From an uncultured Bacteroidales bacterium (GTDB lineage Bacteria > Bacteroidota > Bacteroidia > Bacteroidales > Muribaculaceae): a stretch of 43,181 nucleotides of DNA. Of the stretch, positions 25,760 through 34,862 are shown in pieces. The translations under genes were made by a program, and so were the position numbers. Every line of letters begins with the position of its first letter. The first letter of the stretch is position 1. The notes beneath the pieces were generated by a model that saw only the letters and a list, made by a program, of their open reading frames with translations, was not told the DNA's origin and ran no database searches. The DNA is taken from the NCBI GenBank assembly GCA_902779125.1, contig CACZAC010000031.1:1-43181 (forward strand). The letters run 5' to 3'.

Positions 25760-25775
25760 GACAGGAGGCAAGGAA

Positions 25776-26435
25776 TTAAACGTCCATGGGCTTCAGGTCC
25801 GGCGAGATGATGAGCTTGGCCTCGGTAGCGGCCTGTACGTCCTCGACGGTGAACTCGGGATGCAACTCACGCAGCACGATGCCCTCGGGGGTGATGTCCA
25901 TGACACCCATCTCGGTGATAATCATGTTGACCTGACCGGCAGCGGTGAGGGGCAGGGTGCACTCCTTCAAAATCTTGGGGTTGCCCTTCTGGGTGTGCTC
26001 CATGGTGAGGATTACACGCTTGGCACCTACAACGAGGTCCATGGCGCCGCCCATACCGGGAGCCATCTTGCCGGGGATAATCCAGTTGGCGAGGTTACCT
26101 TTCTCATCGACTTGCAGCGCGCCCAGGAACGACACGTTCACATGGCCGCCACGGATGATGGCGAACGAGGTAGCCGAGTCAAAGGTGCAAGCACCGGGAT
26201 TCAACGTGATGGCACCGCCACCGGCGTTGATGAGGTTCTTGTCCTCCTTGCCTTCCTCGGGCGTGGGGCCCATGCCCATAGCACCGTTCTCGGTCTGCAG
26301 GGTTACAGAAACGCCTTCGGGCAGGTAGTTAGGGATTAAGGTGGGGATACCGATACCCAGATTCACAACATCGCCGTCATGCAGTTCCTTGGCAGCACGT
26401 TTTGCGATGACTTCTCTCATTTGATATTTATCCAT
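25776..26435 (-). CDS. atoA: CoA-transferase subunit B (butyryl-CoA:acetoacetate type)
   Basis: A 219-residue protein with [13 protein letters not shown] and [10 protein letters not shown]; Glu49 in ENG is the residue that carries CoA as a thioester in class I CoA transferases. With subunit A it should exchange CoA between butyryl-CoA and acetoacetate, giving butyrate and acetoacetyl-CoA. Its partner atoD is unusually far away, at the other end of the lysine genes about 8.9 kb upstream in the same operon. The specificity for butyryl-CoA is inferred from the operon, not from a motif. Confidence 0.92.
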   Translation of the reverse strand: MDKYQMREVIAKRAAKELHDGDVVNLGIGIPTLIPNYLPEGVSVTLQTENGAMGMGPTPEEGKEDKNLINAGGGAITLNPGACTFDSATSFAIIRGGHVNVSFLGALQVDEKGNLANWIIPGKMAPGMGGAMDLVVGAKRVILTMEHTQKGNPKILKECTLPLTAAGQVNMIITEMGVMDITPEGIVLRELHPEFTVEDVQAATEAKLIISPDLKPMDV

Positions 26436-26517
26436 AATGAAAACAGTTATTTGAGATTAATTATATGTTTTTTAAAAAGTTTATTTCATTCTGTTTCCTC
26501 AAGATTATCGACTAGCC

Positions 26518-26568
26518 AATCACTAATCTCTAATCACTAATCCTCAAGCTGCGGCAAGCCGCTACTTG
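26518..26568. repeat. Heptamer array with GC hairpin between kamE and atoA
   Basis: AATCACT, AATCTCT, AATCACT, AATCCTC words repeat every 7 nt and are followed by CAAG-CTGCGG-CAAG-CCGCTA-CTTG, a small GC hairpin reminiscent of the core of the other elements. Here only one word arm is evident, so it looks like a half element. Confidence 0.65.
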
Positions 26569-26570
26569 AT

Positions 26571-27359
26571 TTATTTCATGCCTCTCTTGACCATCTCTTG
26601 CACGACGAACGATGCCACGTCGTCAGCATAGGTGTTCATGCCGAAGCCGGCGTCAAAGCCGAGCTCCTTGGCGAGCTCGTGGGTGACGCGGGCGCCGCCA
26701 CAGCAGCAGATCATCTTGTCGCGCAGGCCCTCAGCCTCCATCAGCTCGATGAACTCGGTCATATTCTTGATGTGGACGTCCTTTTGGGTCACCGTCTGCG
26801 AGACGAGCAGGGCGTCGGCATGGAGCTCGATGCCCTTGGCGATGAACTCGTCGTTAGGCACCTGTGAGCCCAGATTGTAAGCCTCAATCATCTCGTAGCG
26901 CTCCAGTCCGTAGTGTCCGGCATAGCCCTTCATGTTCATGATGGCGTCGATACCCACGGTGTGGGCGTCGGTACCGGTCGAAGCACCCACGATGACAATC
27001 TTGCGGCCGATGTTCTCCTTGATGTACTCATCGGTCTCATACATGTCCATCGTGTTGCTCTCCACCTTGGGGACGTAGATGGTGCTGTAGTCCACGGTGT
27101 GGGTGCAGCTGCCGTAGCAGTTGAAGAAGGTGAAGCCCGGGGTCAGCTCCTTGTAGAAGACAACGCTGGGATTCTCCAGACCCATCTTGCGGAGTAATTG
27201 CTTGGCGGCCTCTACCGCCTCGGCGCCACAGGGTACGGGGAGGGTAAAGCTGAGCTGCACCTTACCGTCGTTCATCGTGTCGCCGTATGGTTTAATCTTG
27301 GTGAAGTCTAAGGTTTTGTCAAAATCCTTAGCTTCCATGCTATATAATCCTTCGCTCAT
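26571..27359 (-). CDS. kamE: Lysine 5,6-aminomutase beta subunit (B12- and PLP-binding)
   Basis: A 262-residue protein. The B12-binding motif DAHTVG (Asp131, His133, Gly136) holds the cobalt ligand histidine, and Lys144 in MNMKGY is the lysine that binds pyridoxal phosphate in known KamE proteins. SQTVTQKD and the Gly-rich MICCCGGARVTHEL segment complete the Rossmann B12 domain. With KamD it moves the terminal amino group of beta-lysine from carbon 6 to carbon 5, giving 3,5-diaminohexanoate. It starts 34 bp after kamD. Confidence 0.96.
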   Translation of the reverse strand: MSEGLYSMEAKDFDKTLDFTKIKPYGDTMNDGKVQLSFTLPVPCGAEAVEAAKQLLRKMGLENPSVVFYKELTPGFTFFNCYGSCTHTVDYSTIYVPKVESNTMDMYETDEYIKENIGRKIVIVGASTGTDAHTVGIDAIMNMKGYAGHYGLERYEMIEAYNLGSQVPNDEFIAKGIELHADALLVSQTVTQKDVHIKNMTEFIELMEAEGLRDKMICCCGGARVTHELAKELGFDAGFGMNTYADDVASFVVQEMVKRGMK

Positions 27360-27393
27360 AGTCTTATCGTAACCTTATAGTGATGTGTTGTTA

Positions 27394-28950
27394 TTATCTC
27401 TTGCCTTTCATCAGTTCCACAAACGGGTTGTAGTAGTTCTCACCCTTCATGGTGACGCCAGCGAGGCCCTTACCGCCGTTCTTGGGACGCTTCACGTCGC
27501 CGAAGATACCCTTCTCGAGGGCGGTGAACAGACCTTCCTTAGTGATTTCCTCAAGCAACTTGATGGTGTTGCCCAGGACTTCCTTAGCACGGTTGCGGCA
27601 GATGCCACCCTCAACAAACTCCATCTCCTCGCCGATGCTCTTCATGTTGTTGAAGATATACTTGGCATTCTCGATTGAGAGGTAACGGTCGCTCATGAAC
27701 GGGGTGTGGATGGCCTCGGTGGGCATACCCAGCAACTGGATGCCCTGGTGGGTCCAGATGCCAATCATGTTGAACAGGGCGTCCTGAATGTGGCCACGGA
27801 AGATGTTTCCCGTCATGAACTTCGTCGGCGGCATGTACTTGAGCGTGGCTTTGGGGAAGATTTCGCGTGTCATCTGTGCCTGAGCCAGCTCCAGCAGGAA
27901 GCCGTTCTCGAGCATCGGGTCCATCTCAAAGGCGTGTCCCAGACCCATCTGCTCCTCGGGCAGACCGGCCATGAGTGCCAGCTGTTCGTTGATGAGGTCC
28001 GAAGCCAGCACCGTGTGTGCTGCCTCGACAGCGTCGGCGGTGGTCAGGTAGTTGTCCTCACCCGTGTTGATGATGACACCGGCAAAGCCGTTGATGATGC
28101 GGCTCATGTACTGGTCGATGAGCGTGCGCTGCATGTTGATGTCGCGGAAGAGGATGCCGTAGAGGGCATCGTTCAGCATCACGTCCAGTCCCTCGAAGGC
28201 ACCCATGATGGCGATTTCGGGCATACACAGACCTGAGCAGTAGTTACACAGGCGGATGTAACGGCCCTGCTCCTCGCCGACCTCATCGAGCGCCTTACGC
28301 ATGATGCGGAAGTTCTCCTGGGTGGCGAAGGTGCCGCCGAAGCCCTCGGTCGTTGCGCCATAGGGCACATAGTCCAGCAGACTCTGGCCCGTGGTGCGGA
28401 TTACAGCGATGACATCGGCACCCTGGCGGGCACCGGCCTGAGCCTGTACCACGTCCTCGTAGATGTTACCTGTAGCTACGATGATGTAGAGGTAGGGCTT
28501 GGGACCCTCGCCGATGGTCTCAAGATAGTGCTCGCGACGTGCTCGGCGATTGCGAATGCGGGTCATGCTCTCGTCGATGACGGGCTGCAAGGCATCGGCA
28601 ATCTGCTTGGGGTCGCGGGTGACGACCTTGGTGATATCCAGTTCGTCCTTGGCAACCTTCTCGGCAATCTGCTGGGGGTTCAATCCAGTCTGAATCATGG
28701 CATTGGCAATGAAGAACAAGGCTCCCTCGTTCAACACGCCCTTGTCTTTCAGGGCTTCTACCACCACATTGGGCAGGGGCACGTCATTGTCGTCAACACC
28801 GTCGATGCCCATCAAGCGGCACAGTGTGCGCTCGACGGCAACAGTCGTGTATTGCTCCACAAAGGACTGCACGTCCTCGGCGATGCCTTTGGCAAGACCT
28901 CTGGCATACTCAACTTTTTCAAAATCTAATCCTAACTTGCTCTTTTGCAT
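27394..28950 (-). CDS. kamD: Lysine 5,6-aminomutase alpha subunit
   Basis: A 518-residue protein starting at ATG 28950 (MQKSKLGLDFEKVEYAR, the usual KamD beginning); the frame continues upstream to 28989 inside kamC. The body forms the TIM barrel of the adenosylcobalamin-dependent aminomutase, with GEGPKPYLYIIVATGNI, RTTGQSLLDYVPYGATTEG and YCSGLCMPEIA segments typical of the family. It pairs with KamE. The start overlaps the end of kamC by 19 bp, so the two are probably translationally coupled, which keeps the aminomutase stoichiometric with its accessory proteins. Confidence 0.96.
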   Translation of the reverse strand: MQKSKLGLDFEKVEYARGLAKGIAEDVQSFVEQYTTVAVERTLCRLMGIDGVDDNDVPLPNVVVEALKDKGVLNEGALFFIANAMIQTGLNPQQIAEKVAKDELDITKVVTRDPKQIADALQPVIDESMTRIRNRRARREHYLETIGEGPKPYLYIIVATGNIYEDVVQAQAGARQGADVIAVIRTTGQSLLDYVPYGATTEGFGGTFATQENFRIMRKALDEVGEEQGRYIRLCNYCSGLCMPEIAIMGAFEGLDVMLNDALYGILFRDINMQRTLIDQYMSRIINGFAGVIINTGEDNYLTTADAVEAAHTVLASDLINEQLALMAGLPEEQMGLGHAFEMDPMLENGFLLELAQAQMTREIFPKATLKYMPPTKFMTGNIFRGHIQDALFNMIGIWTHQGIQLLGMPTEAIHTPFMSDRYLSIENAKYIFNNMKSIGEEMEFVEGGICRNRAKEVLGNTIKLLEEITKEGLFTALEKGIFGDVKRPKNGGKGLAGVTMKGENYYNPFVELMKGKR

Positions 28951-30290
28951 AGTGAGTCCTCCAGCAGAGTTCTCGCAGTAGTTATCCACTCATTGTCGAT
29001 GCCCAGGCTCTGGGCGATGTTGAGGGCCTCGTGGGGCACCTCGCCGTCCTGTACCTCGACCAGCTGATAGTCCATTGTGCCGTTTTCGAAGCCTTTTACC
29101 CTGAGGCAGCGGGCATCTCCCGGCTCGATATCGTAGTGCGTTGTCATGACCAGGTTCATGTCCCTGCCTGCCAGCACCTGGAGCAAGGCCGTCACCAGGG
29201 CGGCGCCCTCGGTGGGGTTGGTGGTGCGAGCGGGCTCGTCAATCAACGCCAGCAGTTTCTTGTTCTCGCGCGATGCCTTGATAACGGCATCGATGTTCTT
29301 CATCTCGGCGGCAAACGACGACAGGCCTTTCTCGACCGACTGTTCGTCACCGATGCAGAAGTGTATCTCGTCTTTCACGGCAATTTGTGCAGAAGCAGCG
29401 GGGATGCCGAACCCGAATTGGAAGAGCAGTTGACACAAGGTCAACGTCTTCAGCACGACGGTCTTGCCGCCCATGTTGGCACCCGTGATGAGGGTGGGGT
29501 GCCCACCGAAGGCGATGTCCACGGGCTGGAATTCACGGCCGCGTGTAGCTAGCGCCTCTTTGACCTGGGGGTGGAACATGGCCTTGTAGGCTGTTGTTCC
29601 GTCTTGAGACAGGACGGGGAAGGTCAACCCCATCTGTTTCATCTGTATGGCCTTGGCCAGGTTCACGTCAATCTGTGCCAGAGCCTCTTGTGCCTGTTCG
29701 ATGGCGGTTGCAAAGGGATGCAACTGCCGGCTCAGGTCTTTGCGTACACCATCCTCAAGCACGCTGGCCTGCAGCAAGAGGTCGTCCTGCTGTTCGGGGT
29801 GCTGGCGCATGTAGGCGCGCAGGTCCTTGAGTTGTGCACAATAGGAATCATATATATAAAAGGTGGCGATTTTCATTCCGTCGGGGTCGAGGATGCTGAT
29901 TACCTCGCCGAGGTCTGGAATCTCCACCACGTCGACCATGCCGTGTTGTGCGAGCAGTTTGGCAACATCGGATGCCAGAATGGCCAGGTGCTTGACCTCA
30001 AACAACTCGATATCATCGAGCACCGCACCGTTGTGCAGGTTCTTGATGGTAGTGCGGATGTCCTTCAGGTCGCACAGTTTGTGGTTCAGGGTATTGATGA
30101 ACAGTGGTTCAACCCGCTTGACAAAGTCAGCAAAACGCTGCAGGACGCCATAGGATGCCTTAATATCGTCCACATCGGTCATCATGGACGAGTCGAGGAG
30201 CCAACGGCGTGCAAAGCCCGACTGCAGTTCCAGCTGGTCGAGCATGTAGCGGATGCCGCAAGGCGATTCTATGACATTCCTCAGTTTCAC
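28932..30290 (-). CDS. kamC: MutS-like ATPase of the lysine pathway
   Basis: A 452-residue protein with a MutS-type core and ATPase but no mismatch-recognition domain. Walker A is GANMGGKT (residues 270-277), Walker B LLALIDEPARTTNP, and the His-containing MTTHYD follows. This MutS-related protein occurs in lysine fermentation clusters of other anaerobes beside kamB, where it is named KamC; the pair is thought to maintain or reactivate the B12 aminomutase, but the mechanism is not settled as far as I know. It starts 2 bp after the kamB stop and overlaps kamD by 19 bp. Confidence 0.9.
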   Translation of the reverse strand: MKLRNVIESPCGIRYMLDQLELQSGFARRWLLDSSMMTDVDDIKASYGVLQRFADFVKRVEPLFINTLNHKLCDLKDIRTTIKNLHNGAVLDDIELFEVKHLAILASDVAKLLAQHGMVDVVEIPDLGEVISILDPDGMKIATFYIYDSYCAQLKDLRAYMRQHPEQQDDLLLQASVLEDGVRKDLSRQLHPFATAIEQAQEALAQIDVNLAKAIQMKQMGLTFPVLSQDGTTAYKAMFHPQVKEALATRGREFQPVDIAFGGHPTLITGANMGGKTVVLKTLTLCQLLFQFGFGIPAASAQIAVKDEIHFCIGDEQSVEKGLSSFAAEMKNIDAVIKASRENKKLLALIDEPARTTNPTEGAALVTALLQVLAGRDMNLVMTTHYDIEPGDARCLRVKGFENGTMDYQLVEVQDGEVPHEALNIAQSLGIDNEWITTARTLLEDSLCKRAS

Positions 30291-30292
30291 TG

Positions 30293-31306
30293 TTATTGTT
30301 TGTTTTTTATCAGGTCATACACGGGAAGCCCGATGGCTTCGCTGAGTTTGGCGCACAGGGTGTCCGAGTCAAGGACATAGCCGCTGGGCGACGTGGGGTT
30401 GACGGTGACGGCGATGAGTTTGCTCTTTTGCAGCACCCTGATGCGTCCACCCTTCTTGATGAACAGCCTGAACTGCTGCGGAGTGACGAAAATCTTGGTG
30501 AAATCCCTCACCACCAGTTCCACCTGCTTGAGGCTCTTGTTTTTCCTCACCTTCTCGAGGAAGCCGTCAACCAGTGCTCCTGCCACATACAGCGTCTCAC
30601 AGCCGTCCATTCCCTGGAAGTGTATATCCTTGGACAAGGAGGTCATCGTGTCCAAAGAGTGCAGTTCGCCGTCCTTGTCAATGAACCACAGCCCCTTATC
30701 GAGCGGCATGAGCCGCTGGAGATTGCGCTCATTGGTCAAGTCCAGGTTGACGAGGTCCACCACATGAGCGGTCTTGCTGACTAGTGTACTCATACTGGCC
30801 GAATAGGCGGCCCCGGTAGCCAGAATCATCGACTGGCTCACGGCAGGCGATGCCGAACTCATGCGTGACAGGGCGCCGTCGATAATGACCAGGTCGATGC
30901 CGAAACGCTGCTTCATCTCGTTCATCCAGCGCCTGAGGCTGCTGGCCGACGAGGGACCCGACAGGAGGATTTTGCCTCCCGTGAGTGCTTTGGCGGTTAC
31001 TACCCGTCCCAATGAGGTGCTCTCGTCGCTCACATCGATGAGTTCCGAGACCAGCCGCCGCTGGCGATAATGGGCCTCGCTGGTGCCGAAGTACATCCCC
31101 TCGCGGAGGTGGATTTCGGGCTTTTGGGTACGTGTCACCTGGTCCACAGTCTCTCCATCAATGCCGATTGATGTGACGGCGATGCGCTTGGTCTGGACGG
31201 GCAATCGTTCAAGCACATACTTGAGGCACTCGGTCTTGCCTGTATTCTTCTCCAGTCCCACGATAGACAGGCTATCGTATCGCAATATGTCATTGATGAA
31301 GGGCAC
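30293..31306 (-). CDS. kamB: P-loop protein of the lysine pathway
   Basis: A 337-residue protein with GLEKNTGKT (residues 17-25), a P-loop, then TSIGIDGETVDQV. LVIIDGALSRMSSASP in the middle could be the Walker B region. The rest is alpha/beta with VELVVRDFTKIFVTP. The protein matches KamB of lysine fermentation clusters; it sits immediately before kamC and kamD, which suggests a role in cofactor handling for the aminomutase. The start is GTG 31306; no ATG in frame lies before the P-loop. Upstream is a stable hairpin in the kamA-kamB gap. Confidence 0.88.
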   Translation of the reverse strand: MPFINDILRYDSLSIVGLEKNTGKTECLKYVLERLPVQTKRIAVTSIGIDGETVDQVTRTQKPEIHLREGMYFGTSEAHYRQRRLVSELIDVSDESTSLGRVVTAKALTGGKILLSGPSSASSLRRWMNEMKQRFGIDLVIIDGALSRMSSASPAVSQSMILATGAAYSASMSTLVSKTAHVVDLVNLDLTNERNLQRLMPLDKGLWFIDKDGELHSLDTMTSLSKDIHFQGMDGCETLYVAGALVDGFLEKVRKNKSLKQVELVVRDFTKIFVTPQQFRLFIKKGGRIRVLQKSKLIAVTVNPTSPSGYVLDSDTLCAKLSEAIGLPVYDLIKNKQ

Positions 31307-31335
31307 TCCCTGTTAAACGCAATGATTTCCGCTGG

Positions 31336-31372
31336 TGGCTGTGAAGGCGCCTTCAAGCGCCTTCACAGGCCA
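31336..31372. repeat. Inverted repeat in the kamA-kamB gap
   Basis: CTGTGAAGGCGC (31339-31350) and its exact complement (31357-31368) are separated by 6 nt, with extra TGG/CCA pairs outside. It lies between the kamA stop and the kamB GTG, so it would form a strong hairpin in the operon mRNA. No T run, hence not a typical terminator. Confidence 0.7.
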
Positions 31373-31388
31373 ACGGATGCAGTCTCAA

Positions 31389-32672
31389 TTACTTCTTGTC
31401 GCGGTTCTCGTTACGCTCGTGACGCTTCAGCGCCCTGGGCTCGATGTTCATGCGCTCACCCTCGAGCAGCGAGATAACACCGTCCACGGCCTTGTCGGCA
31501 GCCACCTGCTCCTTGGCACGGGCGGCCTGGCACTCGGGACAATTGCACTCGCTGTGGTAATCGGTGGGCTCGGTATAGGTGGTGATGACGCCCTCAAAGT
31601 TGCGCAATACCACCCTGCCGGGAGCCTGGGAGATGATGTACTGAGGCATAACGGGCGTCTTGCCGCCGCCACCGGGAGCGTCCACCACGAAGGTGGGCAC
31701 GCAGTAGCCGCTGGTGTGGCCGCGCAGGCCCTCGATAATCTCGATACCCTTGCTGACGGGGGTGCGGAAGTGCTCCAGACCCATCGACAGGTCACACTGA
31801 TAGATGTAGTAGGGACGTACACGAATCTTGACGATTTCATGCACGAGCTTCTTCATCACGTGGACGCAGTCGTTCACGCCGCGCAGCAGCACGCTCTGGT
31901 TGCCCAGGGGGATACCGGCGTTGGCGAGCATCTCGCAAGCACGGCTCGACTCGGGAGTCACCTCGTTGGGGTGGTTGAAGTGGGTATTGATCCAGATGGG
32001 ATGATACTTCTTCAACATGTCACACAACTCGGGCGTGATGCGCTGCGGGCAAACCACGGGGGTGCGGGTGCCCAGGCGGACGATTTCCACATGAGGAATC
32101 TTGCGGAGTTCCGAGATGATGTATTCCAGTCGCTTGTCGCTCACCATCAGGGCGTCGCCACCCGAGAGGAGGACGTCGCGCACGGTGGGGGTGTTGCGGA
32201 TATACTCAAGCGCCTTCTCGATGCGGTCCAGACCGCACTCGTTATCGGTTTGGCCGGCAAAACGGCGACGGGTGCAGTGACGGCAGTACATCGAGCACAT
32301 GTCGGTGATGAGCAGCAGCACGCGGTCGGGATAACGGTGGGTCAAGCCGGGCGTGGGAGAGTCCTCATCCTCATGCAGGGGGTCGAGCAGGTCGGCAGCG
32401 GCCTGATGGGTCTCGGCGCCTGTGGGGATGCACTGGCGACGGATGGGGTCATGCGGGTCATCGGGATTGATGAGGCTCAGATAGTAGGGCGTGATAGCCA
32501 TGCGCAGGGTCTTGAGGGTCTGCTTGACGCCCTCTTCCTCCTCAGCACTCAGGATCACATACTTCTTGAGTTCCTCAAGGGTCTCGATGCGGTTTTTCAC
32601 CTGCCATTTCCAGTCATTCCACTGCTCGTCGGTAACGTCAGGAAATAATTGTTTTCTTCTTGATTCTACCAT
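31389..32672 (-). CDS. kamA: Lysine 2,3-aminomutase
   Basis: A 427-residue radical-SAM, PLP-dependent enzyme that converts L-lysine to L-beta-lysine, the entry step of the pathway. The cluster motif CSMYCRHC gives Cys126, Cys130 and Cys133. The PLP lysine is in DAPGGGGKTPVMPQY. The Cys cluster HSECNCPECQAAR near the C-terminus is typical of the clostridial-type enzyme, where cysteines bind zinc between subunits. Length and motifs are normal. Confidence 0.97.
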   Translation of the reverse strand: MVESRRKQLFPDVTDEQWNDWKWQVKNRIETLEELKKYVILSAEEEEGVKQTLKTLRMAITPYYLSLINPDDPHDPIRRQCIPTGAETHQAAADLLDPLHEDEDSPTPGLTHRYPDRVLLLITDMCSMYCRHCTRRRFAGQTDNECGLDRIEKALEYIRNTPTVRDVLLSGGDALMVSDKRLEYIISELRKIPHVEIVRLGTRTPVVCPQRITPELCDMLKKYHPIWINTHFNHPNEVTPESSRACEMLANAGIPLGNQSVLLRGVNDCVHVMKKLVHEIVKIRVRPYYIYQCDLSMGLEHFRTPVSKGIEIIEGLRGHTSGYCVPTFVVDAPGGGGKTPVMPQYIISQAPGRVVLRNFEGVITTYTEPTDYHSECNCPECQAARAKEQVAADKAVDGVISLLEGERMNIEPRALKRHERNENRDKK

Positions 32673-32697
32673 AATGAATTATGATTGATTATGCTGG

Positions 32698-32724
32698 CTG
32701 GGGCACGACAGCGTCGCACCCCAG
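32698..32724. repeat. Inverted repeat in the kdd-kamA gap
   Basis: CTGGGG-CA-CGAC, loop AGC, GTCG-CA-CCCCAG: a hairpin of 10 pairs with one internal loop, located in the 69-bp gap between kdd and kamA. No word repeats are visible. Confidence 0.55.
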
Positions 32725-32741
32725 TGCATCAGATTTCGTGA

Positions 32742-33815
32742 TTAAGCGTACAGTTCCTCGAAGATCTTGCGCAGCTCGGGGCATTCGCGCAGCTCCTGCA
32801 AGGTGAAGTCGGCGTGGCCCTTGGTGTAGCCGTTACCGATAATCATGTTCACGTCAGCACCGATACCCTCGGCACCCAGGGCAGCCTTGGTGAAGCTGGT
32901 GGCCATCGAGAAGAAGTAAACGATACCGTCATCCTTGGTGCACAGCACAGCGGTCATCTCGCAATCAGGCACGTTCACGCAGTTGATGGTGGTGTCGGCC
33001 ATCTTACCGTCGGTCAGCTTGTAAACCAGCTCGTAAACCTCAACGGGAGTCATGCCGGCAACGCTCTCGACAACGTCACAGAAGCCGAGGTCCTTGATGC
33101 GCTGGGTCGATTTGGGGCTGTTGGCGAGGCCGATAACCTTACCGGTAACGCCTACGCGCTTCTTAGCCTCGTAGCAGCAGAGCATACCGCTCTTGCCACC
33201 GGCACCCAGGATAACAACATTCTGGCCATACTGGCACAGCTTGGCGGTCTGAGCGGGAGCACCAGCGACGTCGAGGGCGCTCAGAGCGAGCTTCTCGGGC
33301 ATGTCATCGGGAATCTTGGCATAGATACCGCTCTCGAACAGGATAGCCTTACCCTTGATGTCCACCTGGTCAACATCGGCGCGGATTTCGAGAATCTCGT
33401 CGATGCGCAGCGGGGTCAGTGACAGCGAAACGAGGGTAGCGATGCGGTCGCCTTCCTTCAGGTCGATTTTGCCCTTGAGGGCATCACCGATCTTCTCTAC
33501 CTTACCCAGGAGCATACCGCCCGAACCGGTGCGACGGTTGCGGTGCTTGCCCTGCAACTCGACGTTCAGGAGCATCTCCTTCTTGATTTCCTCCATCACC
33601 TCGGCCTCGTTGTTGGGGTCCTTGGCCTGCTGCTTAGCATAGTTGTGGATGTCGGTGAACGAAGCGGAGTCGATATTCAGGGTCTGTACATCGATAAGGA
33701 TCTCGTTGTCATAGATCTCGTCCATGTTGTTGTCCAACTTGTTGGCGGGCTGGGGAAGAATGCCCTTGGGCTCGATTACTCGGTGCGTACCGAATCTGTT
33801 TCCGTGTTTCTGCAT
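32742..33815 (-). CDS. kdd: L-erythro-3,5-diaminohexanoate dehydrogenase
   Basis: A 357-residue protein that oxidatively deaminates 3,5-diaminohexanoate to 3-keto-5-aminohexanoate using NAD(P). The start NRFGTHRVIEPKGILPQPA and the region SASFTDIHN are characteristic of Kdd. The dinucleotide motif GAGGKSG lies at residues 204-210 in VVILGAGGKSGML. The gene lies between kce and kamA, its normal company in lysine clusters. It follows a 117-bp gap carrying word repeats. Confidence 0.95.
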   Translation of the reverse strand: MQKHGNRFGTHRVIEPKGILPQPANKLDNNMDEIYDNEILIDVQTLNIDSASFTDIHNYAKQQAKDPNNEAEVMEEIKKEMLLNVELQGKHRNRRTGSGGMLLGKVEKIGDALKGKIDLKEGDRIATLVSLSLTPLRIDEILEIRADVDQVDIKGKAILFESGIYAKIPDDMPEKLALSALDVAGAPAQTAKLCQYGQNVVILGAGGKSGMLCCYEAKKRVGVTGKVIGLANSPKSTQRIKDLGFCDVVESVAGMTPVEVYELVYKLTDGKMADTTINCVNVPDCEMTAVLCTKDDGIVYFFSMATSFTKAALGAEGIGADVNMIIGNGYTKGHADFTLQELRECPELRKIFEELYA

Positions 33816-33875
33816 TGTTTTAATTTGGTTTAAGTGTTAAACGATTATTGTTAATTTTTGGTTTCTTTGTTTTTT

Positions 33876-33933
33876 AAAGGGCCTTTAAGGTCTTTAAGGT
33901 CCCTAAAAGCTAATAGCTAACAGCTAAAAGCTT
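33876..33933. repeat. Word-repeat array between kce and kdd
   Basis: A 9-nt-period part (TTTAAGGTC, TTTAAGGTC, CCTAAAAG) is followed by a 7-nt-period part (AGCTAAT, AGCTAAC, AGCTAAA, AGCTTAG). The second part runs into the kce stop codon (TAA at 33934-33932 on the minus strand). Unlike its neighbours it has no clear GC core. Confidence 0.75.
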
Positions 33934-34765
33934 AGTTCCTCTTGGGCAAGCCCAGGATTTCGCGGGCCTCGTCGCTGGTGGCGATGGGGCGGCCCAGTTC
34001 CTTGGCGATGCGTACCACCTTCTCGACGAGTTCGCCGTTGCTCTTGGCGAGTACGCCCTTAGAGAGGTAGAGGTTGTCCTCAAAGCCCACACGCACGTTA
34101 CCGCCCATGGCGATAGCGGCAGCAGCCATCGGGAAGGCGTGACGGCCAACGCCGGTCACGGTCCATGTGGAGCCAGCGGGGATGCCGTTCACGAGCCAGC
34201 ACAGGTTAGCAACGGTAGCGGGGGTGCAACCGGGCACGCCCAGCACGAAGTTGAACTGCATGGGGGCTCCGGGCACTTCACCCTTGCGGGCCATGTTCAG
34301 GATGGTGTCGAGGTGACCCATCTCGAAGCACTCGTATTCGGGCTTGATGCCACGCTCAATCATGCGCTTGCCGAAGGCACGCATGGTGGGCATCGTGTTG
34401 TCAAAGATTTCGTCGCCGAAGTTGCAGGTACCGCAGTCGAGCGTTGCCATCTCGGGCAGCGGGGTCGTGTCGGTGGACTGCAGGCGCTCGTCGGGCGTCA
34501 TGCCCACTGCACCGCCAGTTGACGGGATGAGGATGACGTTGGGGCACACCTTGAGGATTGCCTCTTCACACTCCTGGAAGCGGGCGCGGTCCTGGGTGGG
34601 CGTGCCGTCGTCCCAGCGCACGTGCAGGTGGACGATAGCGGCACCGGCATCAACAGCCGACTTGGCTTCACGAACGATTTCTTCTACGGTATAGGGTACG
34701 TTGGGATTCTGCTCCTTGGTAACCTCGGCGCCGCAGATGGCGGCAGTGATAATCAGTTTATCCAT
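33932..34765 (-). CDS. kce: 3-keto-5-aminohexanoate cleavage enzyme
   Basis: A 277-residue zinc enzyme of the BKACE (DUF849) family. It condenses 3-keto-5-aminohexanoate with acetyl-CoA and releases 3-aminobutyryl-CoA and acetoacetate. Glu14, His46 and His48 (VHLHVRWDDG) and Glu229-Asp230 (VGFEDN) match the zinc and catalytic positions of Kce. The gene lies between kal and kdd. Its stop codon abuts a 7-nt-period array and its start is preceded by a heptamer hairpin element. Confidence 0.96.
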   Translation of the reverse strand: MDKLIITAAICGAEVTKEQNPNVPYTVEEIVREAKSAVDAGAAIVHLHVRWDDGTPTQDRARFQECEEAILKVCPNVILIPSTGGAVGMTPDERLQSTDTTPLPEMATLDCGTCNFGDEIFDNTMPTMRAFGKRMIERGIKPEYECFEMGHLDTILNMARKGEVPGAPMQFNFVLGVPGCTPATVANLCWLVNGIPAGSTWTVTGVGRHAFPMAAAAIAMGGNVRVGFEDNLYLSKGVLAKSNGELVEKVVRIAKELGRPIATSDEAREILGLPKRN

Positions 34766-34769
34766 TTTT

Positions 34770-34859
34770 AGTTTTTCGGTTTTCAGTTGGCAGTTTTCAG
34801 TTTTCAGTTGTGGCCTATTGCGTTAGCGCTGACAACTGAAAACTGAGAGCTGCAAAACT
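34770..34859. repeat. Heptamer hairpin element between kal and kce
   Basis: The left arm has AGTTTTT, GGTTTTC, AGTTGGC, AGTTTTC, AGTTTTC, AGTTGT words; the core GGCCTATTGCGTTAGCGC differs from the other copies; the right arm has TGACAAC, TGAAAAC, TGAGAGC and TGCAAAAC. It fills the kal-kce gap with 3 to 4 bp left on each side. Confidence 0.83.
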
Positions 34860-34862
34860 ATT

